Shown here: positions 35,442 through 45,959 of the stretch, piece by piece
How the letters are laid out: the number at the start of each line of letters is the position of its first letter
Numbering within the stretch: the stretch's first letter is position 1
Origin: Linyphia triangularis
Taxonomy: Eukaryota > Arthropoda > Arachnida > Araneae > Linyphiidae
Direction of reading: 5' to 3'
DNA length: 64,000 nucleotides
NCBI GenBank assembly: GCA_963978545.1
Contig: OZ021721.1
Location: forward strand, 112,997,280-113,061,279
The notes under the pieces: generated by a model
Seen by the model: only the letters and a program-made list of their open reading frames with translations
Database searches by the model: none
Told to the model about the DNA's origin: nothing
Program-made: the position numbers and the translations under genes

Positions 35442-35839
35442 TGGTTTCCTCGTTTGGAAGATTCCAAATCCTGTGAATTCTTTTCAGAAGAAAAAGGTCC
35501 AGGAAAGGAGTTATTGTAAATCAAACGCTTCGTTGCTTTTCGATTAACTTAACGCGGGATGTCTTTTTTGTTCGCTTAATTCGTAAAAATTTCCCTTTGA
35601 AAACGGGAATTTACCAACACATTAGTTTCTAGCGAGGTGCTTAAGAAAATCCGAAAGACCAGATTAAGGAAGGCAAATCAATAGGCACACACGATCTTAT
35701 CACCACGTTTAATGTTTGAAATGCTCAAAATGTATTGGATTCTTCTCAGTTCACTTTTAGTTTCAAGTACCCGTAAGTTAACATACTTTCATTGAACTAA
35801 GTATTGCATTTTGTTAAAAAAATAGATTATATTTTTGTA

Positions 35840-36985
35840 TTTCTACACACTTAGAACGTCCCGAGTCCAAATAAGTGGTCTAGAAAATAATTCTATAAGT
35901 TTGTGATCAGCACAACCCTCAAACGGCTAGTGAACTACGATGTTCAACATTTGCATGTGGATCAGTGTAGCCATGAGATTTGTCATTAAAGTTTTGTGTT
36001 CGCGTAAGATATCTGCTATTGAGAAATTTATGTTTTTAAGGATTTGCTAAAATCGTCTGCAACGATTTTGATCAAAATCACTGTGGTAATGCATTTTAAG
36101 GTGTTCTAAGAACCCTCACTCCCAATATGACGTAAAAATTCGATAAAAGCGTAAAATGTTGAAAAGTGAACGTCTTTAACATAGAGTTAGTTTTCTTACT
36201 TTGAGGATTGCCAATCAACGACTGTTTCTCTTCCGATTCACTTACTCAAAAAAAATAATGGAAGAATGGCCAATTTATAATTTTTTTGCCAAAAACTTAG
36301 TCAAAACTTTTGTCAAACTCGCAAAGTTGGCGTATGTCTTCAATTTATATAATTTAACCCTTTTAGTGTCGAACGACGATATATCGTTGTTCGCTACAGT
36401 TGCGAAAAGTACCAATGACGATTTATCGTTGCGCAAAAGTTGGAGCCAATTACTGGAGTTGGCGCCTATTACGCATTACAAGAGTTCTGTATTTCAAAAT
36501 AACTTTATAAAACGTTATAAATGGTTCAAATTATTTGCATTGCAATTAAAAAAATTATTTATTAGAACTTTTTGTTATGTTTTCTGTTGGTTGGGGCCGA
36601 AGCACTGTATAAGCTAGAGCGATAAGGTAGAATCTCGACACGGGATAGTTTCTTGGAACCGTAATCGCAATCTGTTTATGATAGTTATCGATAGTTCATG
36701 TATCACATCATGCATCGACACGGTGAGACTAAAATCCTTCTTTCAAGCTAGGCGTCCACTATAGGCTGAGAAGAGCGGGGTGGATTAGTGCCAGCTCCAA
36801 GACTGCCACAATACGCTGCATTTTGAATTTCTTAAATATCATGTTTTAGTTTGGTTTTTATGAGCATTTATCCAACCCCTAATTATCCGGTTGGTCCCCT
36901 TCGGTTATCTTCGCACAGGCATCCGTTTTCGCGCGGCACTAAATGGGTTAATTGAAGATAGTGCGATGTTTGACACCCCTTGTTA
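35840..36985 (+). repeat. Dispersed repeat R, copy 2, split by a TTAA element
   Basis: Blocks in family order: AGAACGTCCCGAGTCC, ACTACGATGTTCAACATTTG, ATAAGATATCTGCTAT-like, GCAACGATTTTGATCAAAA, TTTTAAGGTGTTCTAA, AAAATTCGATAAAAGCGTAA. The left part ends in TCTTCAATTTATATAATTTAA. After the insertion 36354-36951 the repeat resumes with TTGAAGATAGTGCGATGTTT, then GACACCCC, matching the 3' ends of copies 1, 3 and 4. Confidence 0.75.
36354..36951. mobile_element. TTAA-bounded TIR element, class B, 598 bp
   Basis: Left end TTAACCCTTTTAGTG; right end CACTAAATGGGTTAA. TTAACCC ends are typical of piggyBac-type non-autonomous elements. The left part contains CGACGATATATCGTTGTTCG and a second CGATTTATCG phrase; the right part contains a GTTATCGATAG phrase. 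It is inserted in R copy 2 with TTAA at both edges. The 138-codon frame that crosses its left edge is fortuitous. Confidence 0.88.
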
Positions 36986-37059
36986 TTGGAGAAATATTCC
37001 TAATATACTTAGATATAGATAACAGAAAAATATTCCCGGATTGCATGTCTTGTTTAATA

Positions 37060-37208
37060 TTAACCCTTTGAGTACTAAATTATTTGAAGATTTTTGTGCC
37101 CATGGGACGGATTTGGATGGACGGTTGACGAGTCAGACTCGTCCACCGTAACTTCGCCCAAGTAAGCAGATGACGAGTCTCACTCGTCAAATGCACCCAA
37201 AGGGTTAA
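37060..37208. mobile_element. TTAA-bounded TIR element, class B, 149 bp
   Basis: Left end TTAACCCTTTGAGTACT; right end GCACCCAAAGGGTTAA. Inside lies a perfect small palindrome GACGAGTCAGACTCGTC (from about 37129) and a second GACGAGTCTCACTCGTC (from about 37172). Compact TTAACCCTTTGAGT elements with ACTCGTC palindromes look like piggyBac MITEs. Non-coding. Confidence 0.9.
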
Positions 37209-40192
37209 ATGGGAGTATACACGTTAGGTGCAATTATAGTTATTCAATACAAATAAAATTAAAATTTCAAGTTTACAAATCGAGCTCCTGGTTTGAACAA
37301 AGCGGCAAATCTGGGGTTTGATTCCGGAGAAGATCTGGGGCAATATCATATTTCTAAAAAAGGTTAACACGATGACTTTTAATTGATAGTTTTCTGTTGA
37401 TTCTCGGTCTACCTTGTGGGAGTTTTCAGGTTTTTTTTTCATTCGAGAAAGAAATATTTGTTAAAACTTTCTTTGAAAGTCCATCCAGAAGACGTTCCTT
37501 TTCATCATTTGGATCCACTCGGTGGTCCAGATCTTGTTGTAACAATGTTTTGGTAAAATATTATTTTAGTACTCTTACGCTAGAAAAAAATATAACAAAG
37601 TTCTTTAAATTCTATAAAAGGGAAACATTTTTTATATCAACAATTCCATTGTAATGTACCAACTGAGTTTTATCAAGAGAAATTTTTCGAAATTAATTTG
37701 TCCATTTTAAAGTAGAATTGTTTTTTAGACAATTACCATAAAACGTTGGAGAGAGAATCTGATAAATAACTTAGAACGTGACATATTCTCCGTTGAATGG
37801 CCATTTTTCTGCAGGGAATACAATAATCCACTAGATAATGTCAACCTACATAAACTTTGAAATAGTCAGGATTTTATCATTGAAGTTCGTATGCATGCTA
37901 ACTTCAATTGGGGAAAAAAAAAACAGGCTATACATTATTAGTAATTAAAGTGCGGTGTCTTTGTAAGCATGTCATTTGTGCAGTAGTGCATTACAGATAA
38001 AGCACATGTAGCGAGTTCCACTGCGATATATCAAAACATTGTACATCCAAGGCAACAGGCAACTTGGCAGGAGCTGTACTTGTGATAGTCGGACAGTATT
38101 ATGGGAACGCTTCATGTTTATCATCATTATTTTTAGCCTATGCTTCTAGACTATATCAAAGCTTAAGAGAAGGTGTCTGAAGGTACTATTGGGAAAACTT
38201 TGTTAATGATAAATACCATGTTTATCATTAACGGAGGTTTAGAAAGACAGTCTAAGTTTCGAAATTAAATCAAAGCGTAAAAATGGAAGACTTTAAATTG
38301 AAACTATTTTGAGTAAAGAGATAGCGCGTAGGTAAATTAACTCGGCCAGAAAATCAAGAATTATTAAGGTCCGTCATTAACCATTCAAGCATGCCAGTTC
38401 ACCAATCGCTAATGTTATTCAAATTCAATATAATTTTTAATAATTATCAAAGATTTTCTGGAACTGGTTGATTAATAAGATCCAAGAAATCTAAACTGAT
38501 GGTGTTATTTAGAAAAAACTAACCCAAAATCTTTTATTAGAAATAAAATTTTATTTTGTTCCCGAACCAACAACAATCCTATCACGTAAGTGCAACTTAT
38601 CCGAAAGTTAGAGACATCTTCGTTGTAAACAGCTGCACTCAGAAGAGAAATAATTATATCCATCTGCATCTGTCGCTTTCATTAATAACTCGTAAAAGTT
38701 TCTGAACATATCTAGAACTCCTAATTACTTTATCATCTTTTACTAACTCCCCACACATACTCCGAAGATGAATAAATGCAAAGGAGTATATTCAATACAC
38801 TGTGTTGAAAGCGGAATACGCGATCTTTTAAAATGAGAATAACTATCTTTAATTTAACTGGATAAATATTTTCGTTTTTGTGACAAACTTTTGAGTTGCT
38901 TCCAATATGTATTTTAAAGCATTTAAGCAAATGGTAACGATGGGATTTTCTGGAATTTAGTGCTTAACTACGGACCATTAAATTCACGCTGTGATATTTT
39001 TATTTTTCCGGTGTTGAAATCTCTCATCAATTTAATTCTGCTAGCTATAAATCTCCAATTGAAATGTTTACTTTTTAAGGGAAAACGCAATAATTGTCAC
39101 ATGCAAATGCACTTGAAGCTTATTAATTTTATATTAATTCCTATTCAGATTTTGTGAGAAGCTTAATTACTAAAATATGTATACTTATAAAATAATTATT
39201 GGAACACTGAGCAATATTGAATGTGAATAATAAGCACATTTTTAGCAAACTAAAATGCCTGTCAAACTCTTATAATTCTTTTAGGAGAAAAAAGAAACGT
39301 TATTACAAAACTTTTTACCGGAGTTAGATTTTCAAACCAGAATTGAATTTTGTAATGAATTTAAAATATGTTAATAATTATAATTGAGAAAATATGTAAA
39401 TTCTTCCATTTTTTGGTATTGCAATATGTATGCAGAACTTAAGGCTCACTTGCATATTGTACTGGGAAATCGGAGTCATATAGGAAACTCGTGCGACACT
39501 TTCAATCAATGAAATTTACTGACATTTGGCATTGTTTCGTGCTCCGACTTTTTTTAATTTTCAATTTTGAAAACACTTTAGTTCTGAAAGTGAAATCTCA
39601 ATTTTTTGGGGGCTTTATGTACATATTTTATTTTCAAATGACATGCATATTCAAATATGACTGTAAAATGACCTTTATGTAACGTCGACCGTTATGATTG
39701 CTGCAAATGTAATGCATTTAAATTTTATACTTAAACTCTATTTATACTGAGATGGATGATATTTAAATACATGTTATTTCCTGTTTTATTATAAATTGCA
39801 TTATGTAATTGCAATCTTTAAAATGTATTAATTTTCTTTTATCACTAACTAATTATGTGTTTAATATTGCAGTAAATTTAGTAGTTTAAAAAGTTAATAA
39901 TCAGAGTACTAATTAAAGTATTTTAAGAGATTGAAAGATTTGCAAAGTATATTTTTTAACATGGAAAGTAGAAATAAACTTGTACACATAATTAGAGCTT
40001 AAAAATCTTACTAATTCTGATATTAAACCCTTAATTAAGGTCATATACTGTAAAAGTTAATTTAAAATGTTCTGTCAATAACTTTCACTATTTGAAAAAA
40101 ATTTAATTATAAATATTATAAAAATAAAATAATCTATAATCAAATGCTTCTTTCAATAGAGTTTATTTCATACAACATGAATTTATACTAAT
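37209..40192. other. Long unannotated AT-rich stretch
   Basis: No tandem array or TIR pair was recognised over about 3 kb. Small features only: a 12-bp-arm hairpin GTTAATGATAAA..TTTATCATTAAC at about 38202-38232. Open frames up to 85 codons have no recognised domain. It may be unique sequence and is the largest block here without obvious repeats. Confidence 0.4.
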
Positions 40193-40691
40193 ACATGGTG
40201 GCCACAATTAAATTCCAACTTTCAAAATGCTATACATTTATGATAATGATACTAATAATAATAATAAAACAATGCTCAGAATGACCTGAAATTTGACCTG
40301 TATATACTCGAAGAAGGGGGAAACTTTTTGGCATAAAAGTACCATTTCAACCAATTTTATTCTTATAACATACCAATTTTCTCCTTTTCGCGTATATTCA
40401 AGGGAAATTTAAAGGTCATCAGTGTTTTTTTAAGCTTTTTAACCCTTTGCAATTGAGGCCTTTTTCGCGCGGAGGAACTAGCAACATGAGACGTTTCGCT
40501 GGATTATTGGTCCGATTAGCGGTTAGGGATTCGCTTCATAGAAACTTAACATAGTCATTGGTCTTGCATCGAATTTCCGTATCAAACCTGGTGGTCTTCT
40601 CGAGTTGCGGCATCCAATCATATGGCGCCCGAGAGGCGCCGCTCGAGCGGAAAGGGTTAAAAGTTGAATCTTAAAGGTGGTCACCCTGTAT
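40193..40691. mobile_element. Mariner-type palindromic MITE, family F, copy 5, split by a TTAA element
   Basis: Left end TACATGGTGGCCACAATTAA and right end AAAGGTGGTCACCCTGTA. Internal mirrored blocks are as in the other copies: CAGAATGACCTGAAATTTGA with AAATTTAAAGGTCATC; TATACTCGAAGAAGGGGGAA with CTCCTTTTCGCGTATATTCA. The right arm AAGCTTTTTAA|AAGTTGAA is interrupted by 40439-40660. Confidence 0.88.
40439..40660. mobile_element. TTAA-bounded TIR element, class B, 222 bp, nested
   Basis: Left end TTAACCCTTTGCAATTG; right end GAGCGGAAAGGGTTAA. Contains a GC-rich hairpin GGCGCCCGAGAGGCGCC. It is notably GC-richer than its surroundings. It lies inside the right arm of family F copy 5 with TTAA at both junctions, so removing it and one TTAA restores the MITE's GCTTTTTAAAAGTTGAA-like arm. 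Confidence 0.93.
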
Positions 40692-40952
40692 AGCCCTAGT
40701 TAGCCAAGGGGAAGGCAAAAATAAATCAGTTTGATCCAGTTGCTGAGAGTAAAAAAATGTCAGAATCGGCATTCACCGCTTCGACCAAATAGCCAGAGCC
40801 GGACAATATTTTATTTATAAAGATGCGATTCTTAAACATTGTAAACTCCAAAATTTCATGTTTATTTGTTTGAGAGGGATAGAACAGCAAACTTCTCCTG
40901 ATATAGAGTTATAATCTTTAAATTCAGTATTCGAAGTTACTTTTCGGCTTTA

Positions 40953-41445
40953 CAAAGTTGTAATGTAGTTAAAGTTATTTTAGTATTAAGTTTTACAATT
41001 TGAAAAGTTATAATAAACTGAAAAAAGTCATATTGAAGACTAAATATAATCTTCTTCATTTAGGGAAATTTATGAATATAATGTGGCAATAAATATAGTA
41101 TGTTACAATTCAAAACAAAATATTTGTTTAAAATTTAAATGCGTGTGTATTTTAACATTTAACAATTTGGAAAACGAAAACAAAAAATATATTGCAATGT
41201 TGTAATGTTGTTATTTAAATTTTCCAAATTGTTAGATGTTAAAATACACACACATTTAAATTTTAATCAAATGTTACGTTTCTAATCTTTTGAATTGTAA
41301 CGTACTGTATTTATTGCCACATTGTATTTATCAATTTCCCTAAATGAAGAAGATAATAATTAGTCTTCGATATGACATATTTCAGTTTATTATCAAATTG
41401 TTAAACTTAATACTAAAATATCTTTAACAACATTACAACATTGTA
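40953..41445. repeat. Large imperfect palindrome, arms about 240 bp
   Basis: The left arm contains AAGTTGTAATGTAGTTAAAG, ATAATCTTCTTCATTTAGGG, AATGTGGCAATAAATA, TGTATTTTAACATTTAACAA. The right arm has their reverse complements: TTGTTAGATGTTAAAATACA, TATTTATTGCCACATTG, CCCTAAATGAAGAAGATAAT, CTTTAACAACATTACAAC. The centre is near 41200. It could be a fold-back element or an inverted duplication. No TSD was identified. Confidence 0.88.
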
Positions 41446-41745
41446 ATAAAATACAACAACATTGTAATATATTTTAGTTTTAGTTTTTTAGTCTCCTGAC
41501 TGTCTTTATTTTATTTACGAACATACATTACAAATTTAAACTACAAACAAATCAATAAAGGATCCAATTAGTTTTCCCCTAGTAGTTATAAAAAATACAA
41601 TTTACTATTAAAATTCTTAAAAAAAAACATTACTAACTTTTTCAAACCTAATCAAAATACATTGATATTTCTTCTATCACATTTAAAGATAATCCAAACT
41701 AGTCTCAGATATGAATCCCATTTTTTCTCACACGAGTCAAACAAC

Positions 41746-42459
41746 TTAAGGGGAAATTTCTTCAAAAATCACAATTTTTTTTTCTGATTTAAAAAAATAG
41801 TTCATACATTCCTGAAGAGAATGATGTTTTTATCTTATTCCTCCGGTGATTAGAATTCCACAAATTACCTGTGATTTAAACATCACTAATGGGCGTAACA
41901 CCTTGAAGCGTCTGCTTAAAGTGCGTTTTTCGAGCACTAGTGTTTTTCATAGATGTTGCATATTCAAATCGATATATCTCCAGAACCATTAATAATTGGC
42001 TATTCAAATTTTTGGAGCATTTAATTTATATAGTTTTAAATATTTTGTCTTCACAGAATTTTATTTTTTTTAATTCTGTTTTAAAATATAACATTTACCG
42101 TAAAAGATAACATAAAAAAAAGCAAAATTTCAATATTTTAACTTTGAGAATTTTTAAAATTTTTTTTAATTCACCTATCAAAATTCTGTGAAGACAAAAT
42201 TTTCTTTATATAATTATGTATTACAGAAAGTTTTCACTTTGAAAAAAAAAATATTTTTACTTGACTTATATAAAAATACACAAACATCAATTATTATGGA
42301 TTTTTCTTGGTTTTTAGTTTTTTTTAAAAATAACTAAACACAATATTTAAACAAACATTTTCTCAAAGATATATAAATAGTATCTCATACATAAAATAAT
42401 TTTTTGACATAAAAATGTACATAAAGTTTTTTTTTATTTTCGGTACCGGACCCCCTTAA
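41746..42459. mobile_element. TTAA-bounded TIR element, class A, 714 bp
   Basis: Left end TTAAGGGGAAATTTCTTC; right end GGTACCGGACCCCCTTAA, close to the right end of 7602-8174 (GTGCCGGACCCCCTTAA). A central inverted repeat joins TTTGTCTTCACAGAATTTTA (42043) with AAATTCTGTGAAGACAAAAT (42180). Non-coding, very AT-rich inside. Confidence 0.82.
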
Positions 42460-43079
42460 TTTCTACCTCAACCTGTATGTCACCACTTTGAGAAAACAAT
42501 TTATTGGAATGACTACAATCAGTGGAACTCAATCAATATTACACCGTTTTAGATCTCATCAAAAACAGAGCCGTGTAATAGGTTCGTTATAGCTCATCCG
42601 TTTAAGGACCTACCTTCCACCCATCCTATAAAGACAACGATATCTCTTCCCTTCAATCATTGTCGATAGCAGAGCATTTAGGTTGAAGGTGATCATCAGT
42701 CGTTTCATCAGTTGAGTGATGAGAATGGTGAGTAATGGTGATTGATGAATATTAGACTCGCATAGGCGCCGCAACTACTTTTTCTGGATATGGTCAGTAC
42801 ATTGCTTGCGAAGAATGGTATTAAGAGATTAAGGATAGTAACCTTAGGATGGGGGGTTTTCTTTCTTGATGGGCAGATTCTTGTGTTTTAAAAAAAAAGT
42901 TAGGATGATATATCTGTCAGGGTATCTCAATAGCGTTTATAAACTATTTGTAAAAGAGTGCATCAGAAAAACTTTAATAGAAGAGTAAGATAATTTTTAT
43001 TAACGTTTCATTTAATCGAGCATTTATGTATATTTTATTGTTTGTAAATTTTTGCTTTCGATATTTTGACCCTACTAGG

Positions 43080-43256
43080 TTGTTGGTTGTATTCAGATTA
43101 TCTGGCGCCGTCAGCAACACGAGGGCTATAATGCGCCGAAACATTCGTCATTAGACAAGCCAACATACATTTACAAACAACCATGCCTAACACGGGATTC
43201 GAACCCGCAACCTCGCGGTCCAGAAGCTAGCACGCTAACCACTATACCGTTTGGTC
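43080..43256 (-). mobile_element. tRNA-derived SINE, family 1, copy c (reverse)
   Basis: On the minus strand: tRNA-like head with TAGTGGTTAGCGTGC and GGTTCGAATCCC boxes, body, GATTATCTGAATAC and an ACCAAC tail. Perfect 12-bp TSDs GACCCTACTAGG lie at 43068-43079 and 43257-43268. Confidence 0.95.
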
Positions 43257-43276
43257 GACCCTACTAGGGGTAATGG

Positions 43277-43455
43277 GATTGGTTGGTTGGTTGTATTCAG
43301 ATTATCTGGCGCCGTCAGCAACACGAGGGCTATAATGCGCCGTAACATTCGTCAAGCCAACATACATTTACAAACACCCATGCCAACACGGGACTCGAAC
43401 CCGCAACCTCTTGGTCTAGAAGCTAGTACGCTAACCACTATACCGTTTGGTCGGC
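43277..43455 (-). mobile_element. tRNA-derived SINE, family 1, copy d (reverse)
   Basis: Same family and orientation as copy c. Perfect 13-bp TSDs CTAGGGGTAATGG lie at 43264-43276 and 43456-43468; the left TSD overlaps the right TSD of copy c by 5 bp. So copy d arrived after copy c, or the reverse, at essentially the same spot. The host sequence (ATATTTTGACCCTACT..GGAAGTTTGAG) recurs intact near 44280-44315. Confidence 0.95.
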
Positions 43456-43602
43456 CTAGGGGTAATGGAAGTTTGAGTTTATGGGGATCCTTCTGAAATT
43501 AAGTGGACATCAGTTGTTTAATCTGCTAAATGATAATAATGGTGGGTAATTTTGGTGAGTAACACGTGTGTTACCACGTGTGTATTTTTACTTTTAACTA
43601 CC

Positions 43603-44335
43603 CATATGTATTATACATAGGGTAATGAAAGTATAGCAATTGGTCAAAAAAAATAGTTTTTTTCACTTCTCCACGTTTTAGAACACCCTGATTTCAAAAA
43701 AGTGATCCAGAAAAATGTCTGTATGTGTGTCTCTGGTCAGCACAACTCCCGAACAAATTGACCTACGATGTTTAAATTTGGTATGCGGGTTGCTGGTGGC
43801 CATGGGACCTACCATTAAGGTTTTCGTCAAAATCGCGCTTGCGCATAAGGTATCTGCCATTGAAAAAATCATGTTTTTCAATGATTGCTAAAAAACGGTT
43901 CCAACGATTTTGATAAAAATCGGTGTGCTAATGCCTCTTAAGGTGTTCTAAACATCCCCACCTCCAAAATTCACGTAAAAATGCTTTAATGGCGTAAAAA
44001 GTTGAAAAACGAATGCCTTCAACACAGAGTTCTCTTTCCTTGAGCATACCTCATCAACGATCGTTTTTTTTATTCTCTCAGTTTCACTTATAATAAAGGA
44101 TAAGATAAGGATTATCGAAAAGTACATTGCCAAATCACAATTTTGGCTGAGTTTTGTTTATTTAAAGACCCATACAAGAATTATCGCAAAAAAATAATAT
44201 CACCCTACTGGCCTGTAATTGAAAGTTGTGCGATGTTCCACACCCCTAGTTTATTATTCAGAAATGTTTGGGGCTTTCAATATTTTGACCCTACTGATCT
44301 GCATTACGGAAGTTTGAGATAATGTGGTACCCTCT
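43603..44335 (+). repeat. Dispersed repeat R, copy 3
   Basis: The most complete copy. It starts near ATACATAGGGTAATGAAAG and includes AGCACAACTCCCGAACAAAT, TGACCTACGATGTTTAAAT, GCTGGTGGCCATGGGACC, GCGCTTGCGCATAAGGTATC, AACGATTTTGATAAAAATCG, AAGGTGTTCTAAACATCCCC, then GAAAGTTGTGCGATGTTCCA and CACCCCTAG. No conserved reading frame was seen. Confidence 0.75.
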
Positions 44336-44757
44336 GAAAAATTATTGGAAATTCGACAAAGGATTTTCTAAAAGAAACATATTATTTACTATTTAATGAA
44401 TACGTTAATACCTACTCATACTAAATCTAATTTCAGGCTAATTTTGTAAAAACTGTTGACATAAGCCAAGAAAGTTATTTAAGAAAATTAAGTTCATATA
44501 TTATTACCCAATTCCAAGTTTAAAATTACACATACCGGAGAAAAAACACACTACTTAATACCTACTCCCCATTTTATATCAATTTATTGTTTTCACCAAA
44601 ATAAAAAACAATATTTTTTATCATTACTTAAAAAGTATTTACTAATCAATAGTAAGTTCATTTTCACCAATGCCTGAATTTCAAACTTAACAACAATGTA
44701 GGTAACACTTTAGTGTTTTCACTTCGACCTGAAGTAATGTAAGCAGCCCTAATTGCC

Positions 44758-44982
44758 TTAACCTTTAACTGCTGTGGTTGGGTGGTTTGAGGTTTTTGGC
44801 GCAAGAGCAACACATGGTCCATACTGCGCCAAACAAATTTATGAACATCAGTTTAAAGTTTAAGAAACATAGTATCAGAAAAATTAATATAAAAGTCAAA
44901 GATGAGATATTTTAGGGGGTGGAAGCATTCCACCAAAAATGACTCGCGGTCTGTCTGACCGCTTACAGCAGTTAAAGGTTAA
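44758..44982. mobile_element. TTAA-bounded TIR element, class B-like, 225 bp
   Basis: Left end TTAACCTTTAACTGCTGTGG; right end reads TTAACCTTTAACTGCTGTAA on the minus strand, so the terminal 18 bp are perfect inverted repeats with TTAA edges. Internal GGCGCAAGAGCAACACATGG, then TCCATACTGCGCC. Non-coding. Confidence 0.9.
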
Positions 44983-45220
44983 ATAGCTAAGACTTCTGTC
45001 TCTTGACTGAAAAGTTGTGGGATCGGGCCCTCACTCTGCTATACCACTGGTATGTAGAATAATAATGGGGGCTGTACGTAAAATCACATACCATCTCATT
45101 GATGTGTGTATGTGTGAGAAAGAGAGAATAGTGCCAGCACAGATGTCGACCTCATCACTGACCGAATTTGAAATCATGAAGCGTAAAGGACGTGCTAAGC
45201 ACTAATGTGGTAGGAATGAG
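44983..45220 (+). mobile_element. Possible tRNA-related SINE, family 4
   Basis: TAGCTAAGACTTCTGTCTCT then TTGTGGGATCGGGCCC has the spacing and flavour of a Pol III A box, anticodon arm and B box. It is followed by about 180 bp of less AT-rich body. The tail and TSD are unclear, and only one copy is in the window. The 62-codon frame within it is not a gene. Confidence 0.35.
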
Positions 45221-45959
45221 CAGCATGTATCAAGTAAACTTCAGCAATAAATAATATGTGTCAGAATACAATTATTCAATTTTTTTAATAGCTTCAAAAC
45301 AAGTACACAGTAAGCAGAAAAAAAAATATTATACATGTCATATGAATAAAAATCGCGAGTTTTCTAGTTGCATGAGGACTGACAGAGAGTTTAGTATATG
45401 TAATAGTCAAAAAGGATTTTCAAAGTTGCTTTCAGTATAGTTATCATTATCCAGTGGACTTTTATAAAAAAAATATTAAAATATGCATCATAGTGATAAA
45501 ACAATAGCAATACGTTTCATTAAGCGTTTCAAATTAAAATATAATTTTAACATAATTTTATATAGATAATTTAAAATTAAAATTCTATTTTTTAAAAACC
45601 ATAAGAAAATAATGATTAATATAGCCAAATGTTATTTCTCTTTTTGGTTAGAAATAAATTTTAAATAAGATTACTGTTGATTTGATAGGTTTAAAATCTA
45701 TAAATACTAACTGGAGCATTTAAACACATATGGAAAGGACATTTATTATCTGGTAATTTCGGGACACATATGTTCAAAATTATGCATAAGTACTTTACAA
45801 TACAGCCTGAGTGGATGAATCGATTTTTAGATATTTTAGAGATTTTTACTTTTTTTTTGTGGAGTATCCATGGATACATGAAAAATAAAATATTTACTAC
45901 ATTTAGCTATACTAGGGTAAAAATTTTTGTCACGCAAATCAAACCATCTAAAAATTATA

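Noticed and set aside
36201..36617. 138-codon open frame, the longest in the window
   Set aside because: It spans the junction between repeat R and a TTAA element inserted into it, so it is accidental.
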